A stretch of 64,000 nucleotides of DNA. Origin: Lanius collurio. Its lineage: Eukaryota > Chordata > Aves > Passeriformes > Laniidae. The stretch lies in contig JACBWW010000012.1 of assembly GCA_020086605.1 (NCBI GenBank), positions 13,949,855-14,013,854 of the forward strand, written 5' to 3'. Both the position numbers and the translations under genes were made by a program. Shown here in pieces: positions 53,701 through 63,100 of the stretch (position 1 is its first letter; each line of letters opens with the position of its first letter). The notes beneath the pieces are model-generated. The model had not been told where the DNA came from. It did not search any database and saw nothing but the letters and a program-made list of their open reading frames with translations.

Positions 53701-53866
53701 TTTGCTGTAGTAGACTCAGGCATTCTCCAAGGCAGCTCAGGGTGGCAGCAGAGGTAGCTTTTAAAAGTAGCAAGTCCTGATCCAAGGCAGTAAGGGGTCC
53801 AGAATTTGGGAGAGCTTCAATGGCTTGTACAAGATTCTTCTGTTGTCCTTCAGCTTGGCTCATGAT
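8717..53866 (-). CDS. OSBPL10: OSBPL10 (ORP10), 3' part of the gene, eight coding exons joined
   Basis: ORP10 is a lipid-transfer protein of ER contact sites with Golgi and endosomes, known to exchange phosphatidylserine for PI4P and to pair with ORP9. In reading order the join is 53866-53656, 45343-45189, 28662-28516, 22090-21607, 13108-12922, 11566-11384, 9638-9485 and 8761-8717. Every junction is GT-AG and phase-matched, giving 521 residues with no stop. Fragment residues 1-122 are the helical and linker part, 123-171 the acidic segment leading into the ORD, and 172-521 the ORD. The ORD carries [10 protein letters not shown] at 232-241 and EQVSHHPP at 288-295. Human ORP10 has 764 residues, so about 240 N-terminal ones, including the PH domain, are encoded beyond 64,000. 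Family-wide features fit ORP10 and ORP11. The linker, the C-terminus [11 protein letters not shown] and the STT3B neighbour decide for ORP10. Confidence 0.96.
8762..9484 (-). other. OSBPL10: OSBPL10 final intron
   Basis: A short GT-AG intron (723 bases) with donor gag|gtactc at 9484. I see no repeat or gene. The 8717-8944 and 8784-9080 - open frames are intronic read-through of the last exon and an unrelated shadow. Confidence 0.9.
9485..9638 (-). CDS. OSBPL10: OSBPL10 exon: C-terminal ORD helix
   Basis: It encodes [14 protein letters not shown], then a charged helix with [12 protein letters not shown], and ends WKPKYFAKE. The helix E/K/R pattern matches the conserved C-terminal ORD helix whose basic and acidic residues help close over the PI4P headgroup in the family. 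The acceptor is ctggccag|GCACC and the donor gag|gtactc. Its first base completes an Arg codon split with the previous exon (ES-R-HLWQ). Confidence 0.95.
9639..11383 (-). other. OSBPL10: OSBPL10 intron with a CR1 tail
   Basis: A GT-AG intron of 1,745 bases. Apart from the CR1 fragment listed separately at 10271-10476, I recognise nothing. The open frames at 9569-10078 and 9690-9992 (+) overlap or flank the exon antisense and show no domain. Confidence 0.85.
10271..10476 (-). repeat. CR1 LINE 3'-end fragment
   Basis: Read on -, this is the familiar avian CR1 3'UTR: a region with ttcttactgtgagggtgg, then ggaacagctgtggatgcc, then aaggtctcttccaacccaaaccattctatga at the 3' end. It is 5'-truncated, as most CR1 copies are. 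No target-site duplication is expected or seen. Confidence 0.92.
11384..11566 (-). CDS. OSBPL10: OSBPL10 exon: ORD beta region
   Basis: It encodes about 60 residues from [16 protein letters not shown] through [20 protein letters not shown] to GPLES. This matches the beta-strand part of the ORD and is near-identical to known ORP10 here. The acceptor is ttgaatcag|GGTTAC and the donor tcgag|gtaag. Length 183 with 1 base in front and 2 behind in split codons, both completing Arg with the neighbouring exons. Confidence 0.96.
11567..12921 (-). other. OSBPL10: OSBPL10 intron
   Basis: A GT-AG intron of 1,355 bases. I see no repeat family, RNA gene or second coding exon in it. Confidence 0.88.
12922..13108 (-). 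CDS. OSBPL10: OSBPL10 exon: ORD core
   Basis: It encodes [20 protein letters not shown], then [18 protein letters not shown], then [18 protein letters not shown]. These are hallmark ORD strands, with the WVELGG and CxxTGYSA blocks shared across ORP9, ORP10 and ORP11. The acceptor is cctgcgtag|GTGTTC and the donor cacag|gtacag. The first two bases complete a Gly codon (GE-G-VLHLL) and the last two an Arg codon. Confidence 0.97.
15050..15345 (-). repeat. CR1 LINE 3'-end fragment
   Basis: The longest of the three short CR1 tails. On - it carries the typical gatgccccatccctggaagt, the ctggtctagtggaaggtgtc-like block, ggaccttaaagatca (seen on +) and the terminal tctatgattct. It is 5'-truncated. 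Homology fades at about 15,345. Confidence 0.94.
18461..18645 (-). repeat. CR1 LINE 3'-end fragment
   Basis: The same 3'UTR blocks as the 10.3 and 15.1 kb copies (gttgtggatgccccatcc on -, then aaggtcccttccaacaca), with a degenerate terminal repeat (gattctgtgatgatg on -). It is 5'-truncated and more diverged than the 15.1 kb copy. Confidence 0.92.
21607..22090 (-). CDS. OSBPL10: OSBPL10 exon: ORD with lipid-binding signature
   Basis: The largest exon (484 bases, 161 codons plus one base). It opens [20 protein letters not shown], which packs against the ORD lid, then [31 protein letters not shown] (21881-21910 for the [10 protein letters not shown] core) and [20 protein letters not shown]. The EQVSHHPP block (21719-21742) is the OSBP-family fingerprint whose paired histidines and the upstream Lys of KKPYNP contact the PI4P phosphate in solved ORDs. 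It ends [15 protein letters not shown] plus one base. Between CSW and the fingerprint lies a variable, low-conservation loop with [19 protein letters not shown]. The acceptor is gcatacag|GTAGTG. Confidence 0.98.
22091..28515 (-). other. OSBPL10: OSBPL10 intron, 6.4 kb
   Basis: A GT-AG intron (donor agg|gtatga). The left part holds a C-rich stretch that may be an old LTR (about 22450-23070, listed separately). A 14-base imperfect tandem (ttctcttattcaca at 27039 and 27058) sits near the middle. I recognise no other repeat, exon or RNA gene. Confidence 0.85.
22450..23070 (+). mobile_element. Candidate old solitary LTR
   Basis: A C-rich block in AT-rich intron with the order of LTR signals on +: TATAAAA at 22761-22767, then AATAAA at 22994-22999, about 230 bases apart, followed by a short U5-like stretch. 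I cannot define TG and CA termini or a target duplication, do not recognise the family, and see no retroviral coding remnant next to it. A chance promoter-like composition is possible. The bounds are rough. Confidence 0.3.
28516..28662 (-). CDS. OSBPL10: OSBPL10 exon: acidic segment leading into the ORD
   Basis: It encodes 49 residues. An acidic run ([18 protein letters not shown]) precedes [20 protein letters not shown] and DLTR. The [18 protein letters not shown] block is the conserved helix at the start of the ORD in ORP10 and ORP11. Acceptor ttcatttcag|CATTCA, donor accagg|gtatga. It is 147 bases and phase 0 at both ends, so it could be spliced to any phase-0 upstream exon, which matters for the candidate alternative first exon at 30285-30332. 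Confidence 0.97.
30285..30332 (-). CDS. OSBPL10: Candidate alternative first coding exon of OSBPL10 (hypothetical)
   Basis: On - an ATG at 30332 opens 16 codons ([16 protein letters not shown]) that end at a near-consensus donor, act|gtaagt, at 30284. The exon ends in phase 0, and the next exon downstream (28662) begins in phase 0. Splicing would give 16 + 49 + 350 = 415 residues, with acidic segment and full ORD but no PH domain or helical region. Short ORD-only forms are established for other family members such as ORP1 and ORP4. Upstream in frame a TAG closes the reading frame, so the ATG is the natural start. Its context is poor (T at -3, A at +4). An 11-codon upstream frame (ATG at about 30382) ends before it. 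Chance remains possible; the evidence is splice site, phase and local CpG content. Confidence 0.4.
30333..30700 (-). promoter_or_regulatory. OSBPL10: Candidate internal promoter of OSBPL10
   Basis: This sits directly 5' (on -) of the candidate first exon. Counting by eye, 30190-30700 has roughly eleven CpGs, while flanking intron shows about one per several hundred bases. It also holds a purine-rich, G-clustered stretch on - (gagggggtgggagtgagg, complement of about 30448-30471) next to a long A-run. No TATA box is evident, as is usual for CpG-type promoters. Promoter function is inferred. Confidence 0.35.
30448..30514 (+). repeat. Pyrimidine tract, C-rich then poly-T
   Basis: A 67-base, almost uninterrupted C/T tract on +: a C-rich half (cctcctcactcccaccccct) then four runs of T broken by single c, c and cta. 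The complement has G-runs that could form a two-tetrad quadruplex next to poly-A. Confidence 0.9.
32610..33345 (-). repeat. CR1 LINE fragment with decayed reverse transcriptase and 3'UTR
   Basis: On - the order is a decayed ORF2 portion, whose translation still resembles the CR1 RT blocks (a FKKGKKE-like motif, a VSLTSVPGKVMEQ-like block near 33,190 and a FTKGKS-like block near 33,100), then the VxFxxxKxFDxVxxNIL region near 32,970. An apparent internal deletion follows, then the 3'UTR. Frameshifts and stops interrupt it, so it encodes no protein. The terminal octamer-type repeat is poorly kept. Confidence 0.88.
34452..35483 (-). mobile_element. Solitary endogenous-retrovirus LTR, copy 1
   Basis: About 1.03 kb homologous along its length to 57053-57945 and of a kind I know from bird genomes. 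Shared anchors on + are gtgggctgacc/gtgggttgacc at one end, gacagggag, gggaaattagtt, ttaccaatca, and cttctcacagaaaccac near the other end. Orientation on - is preferred because AATAAA reads on - at about 34640-34645, near the end with the conserved ccacca, and because the left edge reads as ...CA on -. Internal pyrimidine-rich units around ctgctcca/ccacgggctgcag recur roughly every 40-60 bases. No coding region flanks it, so it is a solo LTR. No clean target duplication was found. Confidence 0.85.
38865..39008 (+). repeat. CR1 LINE 3' tail, + orientation
   Basis: It contains ctggactggacaagctgacc, tagcactgctttt, aggtctctctcaa and ends gtgattccattatgattct, the layout of a CR1 3' end of a different subfamily from the - copies. 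The 5' limit is unclear; related sequence may reach back to about 38,640. Confidence 0.75.
39367..39372 (-). terminator. Possible polyadenylation signal for the candidate terminal exon
   Basis: AATAAA on - about 260 bases downstream of the candidate stop at 39630. It is relevant only if that exon is real. Confidence 0.2.
39630..39728 (-). CDS. Candidate alternative terminal exon within OSBPL10 (hypothetical)
   Basis: On - an acceptor with a good pyrimidine tract (ttttttctcag) at 39729-39730 is followed by 32 sense codons and TGA at 39630-39632. The peptide starts [14 protein letters not shown] and ends [11 protein letters not shown]. It is amphipathic and charged, resembling real coding sequence, though I do not recognise the parent family. 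Its phase (0) fits the end of exon 45189-45343. If used, ORP10 would end here without the ORD. AATAAA on - lies at 39367-39372. An open run of 32 codons is not rare by chance, so this is weak without transcript or conservation data. Confidence 0.25.
   Translation of the reverse strand, partial: RTSWKEQVKKAELFYIIESLQSEVDQAIDSSD
45189..45343 (-). CDS. OSBPL10: OSBPL10 exon: linker
   Basis: It encodes [20 protein letters not shown], then [20 protein letters not shown] and ALQPNTE. This Ser/Ala/Gln-rich linker, containing [14 protein letters not shown] and [10 protein letters not shown], is distinctive of ORP10 and absent from ORP11, so this exon decides the paralogue. Acceptor tgcttcag|AAGGTA, donor actgag|gtaagc. 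The first two bases complete a Glu codon with the previous exon; it ends in phase 0. Confidence 0.96.
48534..48567. repeat. Perfect 17-bp tandem duplication
   Basis: Two back-to-back identical copies of aatagaaaatacccaaa (48534-48550, 48551-48567). Perfect identity suggests a recent or polymorphic event. Confidence 0.95.
49350..49407. repeat. Imperfect 29-bp tandem duplication
   Basis: Two adjacent 29-base units, each starting atgttatctt and containing gaaagaagaa (49350-49378, 49379-49407), differing at a few positions. Confidence 0.9.
52140..52164 (+). repeat. Poly-T tract
   Basis: About 25 consecutive T. No adjoining retroposed sequence is recognisable. Confidence 0.9.
53656..53866 (-). 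CDS. OSBPL10: OSBPL10 exon: helical region upstream of the linker
   Basis: It encodes 70 residues plus one base: [20 protein letters not shown], then [20 protein letters not shown], then [17 protein letters not shown]. The pattern of leucines and glutamines is the helical, probably coiled-coil, region after the PH domain, through which ORP10 is reported to associate with ORP9. Acceptor tttacag|ATCATG, donor tcatcag|gtgagc. The exon begins in phase 0; the preceding exon, expected to end in a -HEVRE-like sequence, was not found before 64,000. Confidence 0.95.
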
Positions 53867-56800
53867 CTGTAAAGGTCCAAAAACATCTCCTGTCATAAGA
53901 AATATCACTGTGTAGCTGTTAAATTCTTATGGATTGAAAGAGTGACTAAATGTGAAGAACTACCACAAATGGATGTTAATGTTCTGATCCAAACATACCA
54001 TATACTCACCTACAAAAACGAAGGGCTTGAGACTACCAAAGGCCTGTAAAAATGTCAAGACTATGTTAGAGAAAAAAGTCTCTTAAAAATAGTAGGTTCA
54101 CAGTAGGTTTAATAGTGACTCATAGTTTCTGAAAGTCTTTGTAAGGAAAAGTATGAAAATTCTACTTCCTTCTCTGCTACTAACTCAGGCTTAGATTTTC
54201 TTGTCTGTGATCTGAGACACCCAGGGAAGTTACAATGTCCTTCCTCCCTTCCGAAATAAAGTATCTAATCACAGTTTAAGAACGGGCATTATCCGTTTCT
54301 CAAGCATCACTAAGGAACTGTTTTTACAAAATGTAGTAATTTTTAAATTTACAGACAGTGGCATAGGAAGCAATTTAGAGTACTTATTTCATATCCAATA
54401 TAAATACCAGCTGTCAGGCAGAAAGTTAATCTCTTTCTAGATTTGGACCATTCAGATGAAGATAAAAGGAGTGCTTGTTTAGCAGGTAAAAACAGTATTT
54501 GAGCAGGATAGGCTGCTCTTGAAGTAAATTGGCAAGCTTTCAAAATCCTAAAGCCAAAAGTAAAAGGAGATTTTCAAAATTTCTCTCTCCATTCTTACAG
54601 CCTGCAGGAAATAATATATGTACATGACAAGCCTCTTATACTTACCTTGCAAAAACTTACAGGTTTACACTTGAACCATCCAAAGCTTTCAGAAATATAT
54701 ATCTGAAAACATCATAATAAACAAAGATTCAAGTCCCACTTGTCCACGCTACTCTACTGTAAAAATTAACTTCATTACTTTTTTATTATCATTATTATAT
54801 TTTCAAGTATTGTGAACTTCCTGCAGCCTTCTTACGCTACTGTAAATTGACTGACTGAAAAAATATATGTTGAGTGCACTGAAAAGCTAAAAGGAAACTG
54901 AACTCAGAGATGCAAATAACCATTCTTGCAAAGAAAGAGTAGAATTGCACAAAAAGCTGTTGTTGCAGCCTGTATAGTTAGCCAAATGCCTTGCTGAAGG
55001 TTAACATGACATTTTAATAATCAACTTTTAAAACAAAGGCCAAAACTTCAGTAAAAGCCACAGACAATTTTAATTCCCTTTGACAGAAAACAAGACCTGT
55101 CAGAAGGTGACACAGACCCCTCCAATACACAGCTTTGGACAACCACAGAATCCCAGGCAATGCTCTGCTTTAAGAAGTCACACACTGCGAACCTGAGCTC
55201 CACAGCACAGACAATGCAGCTGCTTCAAAGGTAAAACAAAAATACCACAGACACACTTATTGCAAGTATTCCTCCTTCAAGGAAAGAGCACAAGGAGGCA
55301 AACTGAAGGAACAGCTAACAGAAAAAAGATGGCCATCTCCCTGGAAGACTAAACTTTTCCTGTCCTGCCTAAGAGTGTGAAATTGAATACCTGACATTCT
55401 CATACTTCACCGTGACAGAAATGTTCTATTTTCATTTCCAAATCACTAGAAATGATTAGTTTTCCCACTTTTTTTTTTTTTTTTTGGTGGGAAAGGGTAA
55501 CAGCTTACAATTCCAAGATCTGCTTCCATAAAAAATAAAATCAAAAACAAAACTCTGAAAACTTCAAACATTTCAATTTCCCCTCCCCCTTAACTAAAGG
55601 CAACTATATGCTTCTGCACATAAGACAGGAGCATAAGATAAACTGATCAGGGAGCTTAGAAGACAATTGAAAAATTAACTAATTGACTGAATGTTTGCAG
55701 CTATCACCCAGCTCAAAACTTTACAGGCTTTTGTCAGCTGTATTCATCCTAGATTAGGAGAAATTTCCATAAAATCAGTGATTTATTCCACCTTTATCCA
55801 AAACAAGGTGTTGGTCTGAGTCCCATTGTTTCCTAGCTGAGATAAGATAGCTTTAAAGCAGCCTTTTGATTCATCTTTTCCTTGCTGCCTAGTTTCATGT
55901 TATAGTTGTGATACCAGCAGCTGTTCTACAGACTTGACACAGCAGAAGACATCAGGAACAGCAACTTCTGTGTAGGATTCAAAGTATTAGGACTTGCTGA
56001 ACATTTGCTGCTCAAGCACTGATCAAAACCATGTTCAAGGTGCTGAATGATCAGAACAAAGATGAAGAACCTCCCCTATTCTAAAGTGGCAGATCAACTC
56101 TATGGCATGACATAAATTATTGAAATAACTGAACTTTTTTTACATGTTTGCCAATTTTTTTAAAGACCTTGACATAAGATTTCAGAAGATCTGAAGTGTA
56201 GTTGTTCTACAGAGAGTAAAGCAAGGTGGAGCCAACACAAAACCACCAAATCATACAAGATAAAACTCATTAAACACATTAACCCTTAACAGGACAGCCA
56301 CTAAGTCATGCAGTTACAGCATCATCTTAATGGCAGGTCTGGTTTTTGCTTTCTCCCAGGAGAGGCAAAATGCTTGATTACTAGCAGTCTCAGCTAGTTT
56401 CAAAATCAGAATGAAAAGCTTTGATTTTGAGAAAGGTAAATTTTAACTTCCCTTTTCCAAAGTGAAATAACTGGCCTAATTTTGAATGACTTTGCCCTTA
56501 CACAGGTTTATTTTAGCACCTTACAATTCTCATCCTTCCCATTTGCAAATACAGACAGCTCAAAGTAGTAGTTCTTTACTTGTAACTTACAACAAAGGCT
56601 ATTTTTCCCCATCTCCTCACCAAATCTCAACCCATTTCTCTTTCCACTCTTGTTTTGAATTTGACACCTCCTCTTCACCTATATATTCTTCTCATAATAT
56701 CACAAAAAAACTGCACATTCTCAGAAATGCACTGAAACTTCATAAACACACCTTTATGATAGATGTACAATAAAAAAACCCCTGAAAGTACCATCAGGAC

Positions 56801-57052
56801 TAGATGGATTAAAAAGAATTTTAAGTGTGCAAATTTCTAGCATTAGTAGGTCTGCATTTACTTAACTGCCAAATGTTTAGTAAGAAGACGCCTCATCCTA
56901 GGAAGACACCAATTCAAATGCATGGTTTGCTTCTGCCTGATGCAGGAGAACAAACAGCTGACATGTGTTCCCTATTAACAGCTGATTCTGAAGCTTTTAG
57001 GAGATTCAGACCTTTTAGCCTGTCAGAAACTCTCAGGTATTTCCTGTGTTCT

Positions 57053-57945
57053 TGTGGTGGGTTGACCCTGGCTGGTCACCCAGCACCCACCACCTCCCCT
57101 CCCTGACTGAAAACCAAAAGACTCATGGGTCATGATAAGGACAGGGAGGTCACCCAATTACCATCACAGGTAAAACAGACTTGACTCAGGGAAATTAGTT
57201 TAATTAGTACCAATCAGAGTAATGTAATGAGAAAAAAAAATCAAATCTTACTTTTCCCCCATCCCTCCCTTCCCAGGTTTAACTTCATTCCCAGTTTCAC
57301 TACTTTCACTCCTTCCCCACAGCAGCACAGGGGGACAGTTAGGAGGAGTTACAGCCTGCTCATAACACATTGTCTCTGCCACTCGATCCTCCTTGCTCTC
57401 TTCACCTGATCCAGCATGGAGTCCTCCCATGGGAAACAGTCCTCTGCAAACTGCCCCAGCACAGGTCCCTCACAGGGTCATAAATCCTGTCAGCAAACCT
57501 GCTTTTAGCACAGGCTCACAGACTCTTTCAGGCATCCATCTGTTCTGGCAGGGGTTCCTCCACGGGCTGCAGGTGGATCTCTGCTCACCATGGACCTCCA
57601 TGGGCTGCACCACGGTCTGCAGGGAAATCCCTGTTCCAGTACCTGGAGTACCACCTTCCTCTCCCTCATCACTGGCCTTGGTGTCTGCAGTTGCTTCTCT
57701 CACGTATTCTCACTCCTCTCTTCTCTGGCTGCTGTTGAGCAGCAGTTCTTTGCCCCTTCTTAAATCTGTTATCACAGAGGCTCTACCACCACGGCCGATG
57801 GGCTTGGGCTTGGCCAGCTGCAGGTCCATCCTGGAGCCAGCTGGCCTTGGCTCTGTCAGACATGGGGAAGCTTCTGGCAGCTTCTCACAGAAACCACATT
57901 TGTGGCCCTTCTCCGACAAAATCCTTGCCATGCAGAGCTAATACG
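57053..57945 (-). mobile_element. Solitary endogenous-retrovirus LTR, copy 2
   Basis: Homologous to 34452-35483, with the same order of landmarks: tgtggtgggttgaccctgg at the left edge, gacagggaggtca, gggaaattagttt, then the cacgggctgcag-type units and cttctcacagaaaccac near the right. It is shorter by about 140 bases, mainly through a smaller number of internal units. The AATAAA seen in copy 1 is mutated here. No gag, pol or env sequence is next to it. It is assigned to - by alignment with copy 1. Confidence 0.85.
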
Positions 57946-59257
57946 ATCGTCCTGAATAACATCAGACTCAAAGAAATCTGCCATCCAGTGACCCTCTCCT
58001 GAATGTCAGAATGCAACAGGAAACATCTGGGATGTTTTCCTCTGTACGTCCTCCCCTCCCCACCACTTGCTCCAACACAGACAATCCACAGCTTTTGCTG
58101 CTGCTGGCTTCCTCCTCTTCAGAGCTGATCTTAACATCCTGTGTGATTGCTTTCCCTACTTACCCCAGACCCAGCAACTGCTAGCTACTCCTTCACAGCT
58201 GGAACTGCAACTCCTGGATCTTCCTGTTGTGAACACATAGCCAACATGATGTAAGACACAAACACTTCTGTGATAAGAATCCAAACAAAGAGTAAGTAGA
58301 AATGACTAATTCTCAGGGTTATCTCCACAGCATGTGGAAGATTAGCAAAAAAAGCCATGAGATACCCTAGGTTTCAAAGAAATTTATTTCAGACATAATA
58401 AGATGAAAGAACATTCTTTCATGCAGTAAATAAGATGAAATTAGTTACTAAAAATTAATTTAGGCTATAATAATGAGAAATTGAAGTCCTATTTTCCATG
58501 CTAAAAGAAAAAAATACAGGACTTCAGTATTTTGTTAGAATACTCAATGATACATTAATCTTTCCCATGCAGAAAAGCCATCCTACAAAACCTGAGTGTC
58601 ATTTTTTATTTAATGCTTCAATTTGTTTCTAGAAAGGGATATATTCCAAATTATTAAGTATAATAATAAATAATCTCTATTCAAGATTTTCCTCCCATCC
58701 AACAACAAAAATAAACAGAACCTTCAAAGGAAGAAAACTGAGTAGCCACACCTGAATGTAAGAGCATATGATTGCTTTTTGACATGATTTTATTTAAATT
58801 GCTTTTGTTATCCAGACTCCAGGACTAACAGGCTTTTTGTCTAGGATGGATTATCAGAACATCTTTCTTTCTAGAATTATTGCTCCTACAGGATTTCACC
58901 CAATTAACACAGTGCATCACAAGAACCTAAAGCAAACACCAACTTCATGCCATCTGTAAAACTACTCAATCCACAGCTGCTGCAGCGCACCTCCCAAGAC
59001 AGTGACTTCAGGTTCCTCAAAGCAAAGGAAGAATGACATCAGCCATATTACCTCAGAGGGCAAGCAGACAGTCTCCCTTTGTCACATAGACCCTGTGGAG
59101 CTACCCAAGAAAATAAGTAGCATCACCAATCCTGTCTTTCTACAAAATGATTTAAATACTTCAGATCATCCTACCCTTCTTTTAGAATATAAAACACAAG
59201 GGAGATAATTCAGACTGCACCAGACACAATCCGGTATGCATATGAGCAATTTCAATT

Positions 59258-59304
59258 TTAGCTTAAATTTAGTTTAAATGTTGTTTAAATGTAGTTTAAA
59301 TATT
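59258..59304. repeat. Short 11-bp period repeat
   Basis: About four diverged units around TAGTTTAAATG (ttagcttaaat, ttagtttaaatg, ttgtttaaatg, tagtttaaata). Confidence 0.8.
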
Positions 59305-59954
59305 GTTGATCACACAATTGAATCCTTTTATAGTCGATATTAAGATATGCCTACTCATGCATGAGGAAAAATACAAACACTCCAGAGAAAAAAGAAAATA
59401 TTCTTTAAGCACTGAAAACCCATAGAAATTCTGTACCATCAAGCTCCTCTGTGACAAACTAGAAATCATTCATGAAGGAAACATTCTGTTCCATCAGTTA
59501 ATAACTCTTTTTCTCTACAGTAGTAATCTCTGCGCACCATCGCCAGCAGCACATGGCCTGCAGACTTATCTGTAGGCAATTCCTCTGAAAGATTTAATGC
59601 AGTGATTTTTATTTTTCAATCCTTTCCATTATTGACTGCATGCAAGTTGAAAGCCATTATTAAAAACATGGGAAAACAAACAATATAATAAACAGTGCTT
59701 GCATGAAAAACAGAGCATCTGTAAAAATAACCAGTTGTGTGGAAAAATCTTTAGACTCTTAAATTAGTAGAAATGCAACATGCATCACTTCCTAAAATCT
59801 CCAAGTCAAGCTGTCCTTGTAAGAAGTTTACTGCTTTTAAAGACAGGGGAATACCCAGTTTGGTGCTTCACTCTTTTTTGGCAGGATTTAATTGCTTGGT
59901 CCTTCATTTGGGGTGTGTTTTTTTAATAAGGTGTCATATGAAAACATAGTCTGT

Positions 59955-59981
59955 CTCTCTCTCTGACACACACACACACAT
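59955..59981. repeat. CT then AC microsatellite
   Basis: A compound simple repeat: a CT run directly followed by gacacacacacacacaca. Confidence 0.9.
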
Positions 59982-60108
59982 AGACACTCTTTGGAAATAC
60001 TAGTTTTTTTCTTTTTATAAAATAGTACCAGGAAAATAACTTTTCAGAAAACATTGGGAAAGGACAGGAGGTGAGACCAGCTTTTCAAACTACTCCAGAA
60101 TAAGTCAG

Positions 60109-60137
60109 TATATATATACATATATATAATATATATG
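60109..60137. repeat. TA microsatellite
   Basis: An imperfect TA run (tatatatataca, tatatataat, atatatg), self-complementary. Confidence 0.9.
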
Positions 60138-63100
60138 AGTCAGGACATTTAACCATTGTTAAACATATTTCGCAGAGGTTTAGATTTTTTTTCTTTTATT
60201 TCACAGAAAACGTGGATTTTCTTAAAAGTGAAAGCAGATGAAGAACAGAAAAGTCCATGCGAAAAAAAACCAAACTTCTAAATCACTGTAAACATGATAT
60301 ATTGTGTTGCCACATGAACCTAATACAGCATCAATTCTGACCTTGAGCAAGGACTCCTCTTGCAATCTTGACCTGTATTTCATCAGCAACACAAACTGTC
60401 ATATTGCAAAAACTGAAACTTAAAACAGACAGCCAGTATAAGTACCATATATCTGTATTTGCATATGTGTATACATACATAGATACATCTGTCAGGAATA
60501 CATCAAAATGTAAGATACTGATACCTGGAACTCCAATGTCACTACAGCAATCAAACCAGTCACTAATTGGACACACTAGCTAGCAATACAGCTCATATTC
60601 ACAAATCCCGCGGGATTTCCATCAAACTTGACCCCTTTTCCACTATTTATTCTGAAAAAGGAAAGAGCATCAACACACATTCAAAAAGACTACTGTAAAT
60701 ATTGTTAAGCATCAGCTCAGCAAGTATACCTCACCAACTGAGATGTCTGACAAATGAAGGTAACTTCTACAAACGCAGTAAAAGTGATTTTTTTTTTTTT
60801 CCAAATTTAATGCATTGTTGTTTTGAGTTAAGTATAACCACTGCAGAGGAAGTGAACTTTTGGCATGACTTAACTACTGAGAAGAGTTCTCAGACTACTC
60901 AAGGTCACTTGCTGTGTCCATCTTACTACTTGACAAAAGAAATTTTCTGACGAGGATTTACAGATTTCACTCTTTTCTTCAGTAAAGTCACATAACAGAT
61001 CTTTTAATGGGATTCCAGCTATAGTAAGCTAGGAAGACAAAATTACAGCTTAATATATAACGAAGGTGAAATAAGTAAGAACAGAGGCTGCTGCTGGAAG
61101 TACTCCAACAGCTAACATAAATCCCTTATCAAGATGATTTTGCACTTCAGCTTTTAAGGTGTCCAGTGTAGAAACACGTACAAGAGCAGATGACCACCAG
61201 TAACATATCTGTACACTTTGCTTGCAATAAAACCTGACCTTCAGACCAAAAAGAACCTCCTTGAACTGTAAACAGGAAAGAATTCTACCCACAAAGCTTC
61301 AGTCTGGATTAAGACCCAGCCTCTGTGAACATTACTATGCTAATGATAAAAAATGTTTTAAGGAAGGATCCTACAAGACCAAGTGAGACACTCTGAAAAT
61401 GTCTTGGAAAGATGGAACCAGATAATGACACACGTATCAGCTGTCCTTTCCTGATTACTGCTTCCCTCCCATTACCGGGAATAAGCACGAAATTCTCCAT
61501 TATCATCACCTCAGGATAGCAGCCAGCTTGACCTCAATTATTTTAATGAAGCAAACAATGAACATTAAAATTGGAATGACTTGTTATATAATAGTTATTA
61601 AGGCTTAGACACATACATCCTATCAACAAAGCTTCAAAGGAGCAAGTTAATTTTCATTTGGCATGTAATTCGCAGACAGAGACACAAAAAGTGATGGAAC
61701 GAACAGAACTATACCTCTGTCAATCAGGATGGAAGCTAATCACCAGGGCACATTTCTTCTTCAGTCCTTGCCTCTGCTTTCACAATTCAATTTTTTCCCT
61801 CAAAGGAGAATGCAAACAAGCTCCCTCCACCCCATCTGTTATGTTGTTGTCTTTTCCCTAACCAGGAACCCACATAATCTCTGTTACAGAAAAAACTGAA
61901 ACATCAGTTGCTACTTATCTTCATTGTCTCTGCTAACAAAACATTATTTCCTTTGGGGTTTTGTTTTGGCTTTTTGTGCTCAGCCTTCTCCCCACGTGCT
62001 CCACAGGGTGGTTCCTTGTGAGGAAAACCTTACAGAACACACACCAAATGTCATCAGGACTGAGTCTAAAAGCCAAGTGTAAGACAACCAGAAAAACAGG
62101 GAGTGGAGGAGGCAGGCTGCCTCAATTGTTTCCTGTTCTTAGCTACTCTCACCAATCTGCTGCTGTCCCACTGGTCCCCATCAGCACCTCCTGGGGCTAT
62201 GAGCTCTCCACAGACCTCAGCACAAGGTTTACTCTCCAGCGAGCAGCTCTTATTTTCCTACTTCTGCCATGAACATTCTGAATTGGCTAGTTAATTTCTT
62301 CTTATGCTAAACATGAAACTATGCTCTGTTCTTTACACATTCAATCCCTATTTTACATCTTCAAATTCTGTAACTTGGACACTTGCTGTATATCCTTACA
62401 ACATAATATAATTCTATTTTGTTCAGACAACATTCATTAATCATTTGATGAACTACAGACATCTTCCACTTGGCCTACTATCCAGTAGCTTATTAACCAG
62501 ACCTGCAAGCTCCCTTGCTATTAGTTGCACAGCTACAATAGTAAGACTTTGTAGGTCTGCATACTATTGCTTTAGTCCATAAAGTTGCCAGATTTGGGGG
62601 AGACAGGAAAAAGAGGACACAGGTCTTTTTTGCTGAATAGCCTGGAAGCCTTAAACATTCATTGCAGCAGCAGAGGAGGAAAATTAATGTACCTTTCCAA
62701 GAAATTCTGTCTGTTGCAACTCAGGTATTTAAGAGGATGCTCCTCCCTCCCTCCCTTCAAAATAGGCAGAAGCTCAGTAGGAAGGGGAGCTGACCTAACT
62801 AGCTGTTTTACAAAAGCATCTCTGCACTCAGAAGAATGAAAGATGGGGTATATTTAACAGATCTATCTCCAAACACCAGAGTGTATATGGTATCTGTAAT
62901 TGTCAGTGTTCTCTGGGACTTCATTAAGACACTTTACTTGGATGCAAAACACTCCCAAGGACAATCTGAGTGTTCTGTGTTTCTGAAGAAGACTACTTCT
63001 TACATCAGGGAAACAGATGCCAGAGAGAGCTTCACAGCCCTTGCAACACATATGGTTAGTAAAGAAGACTGAAGCAGTTCTGGCAGGATCCCTGAGAATG

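Noticed and set aside
55140..55180. accacagaatccc, a possible CR1 terminal trace
   Set aside because: Only the terminal motif-like bases match and no CR1 3'UTR blocks follow in either direction.
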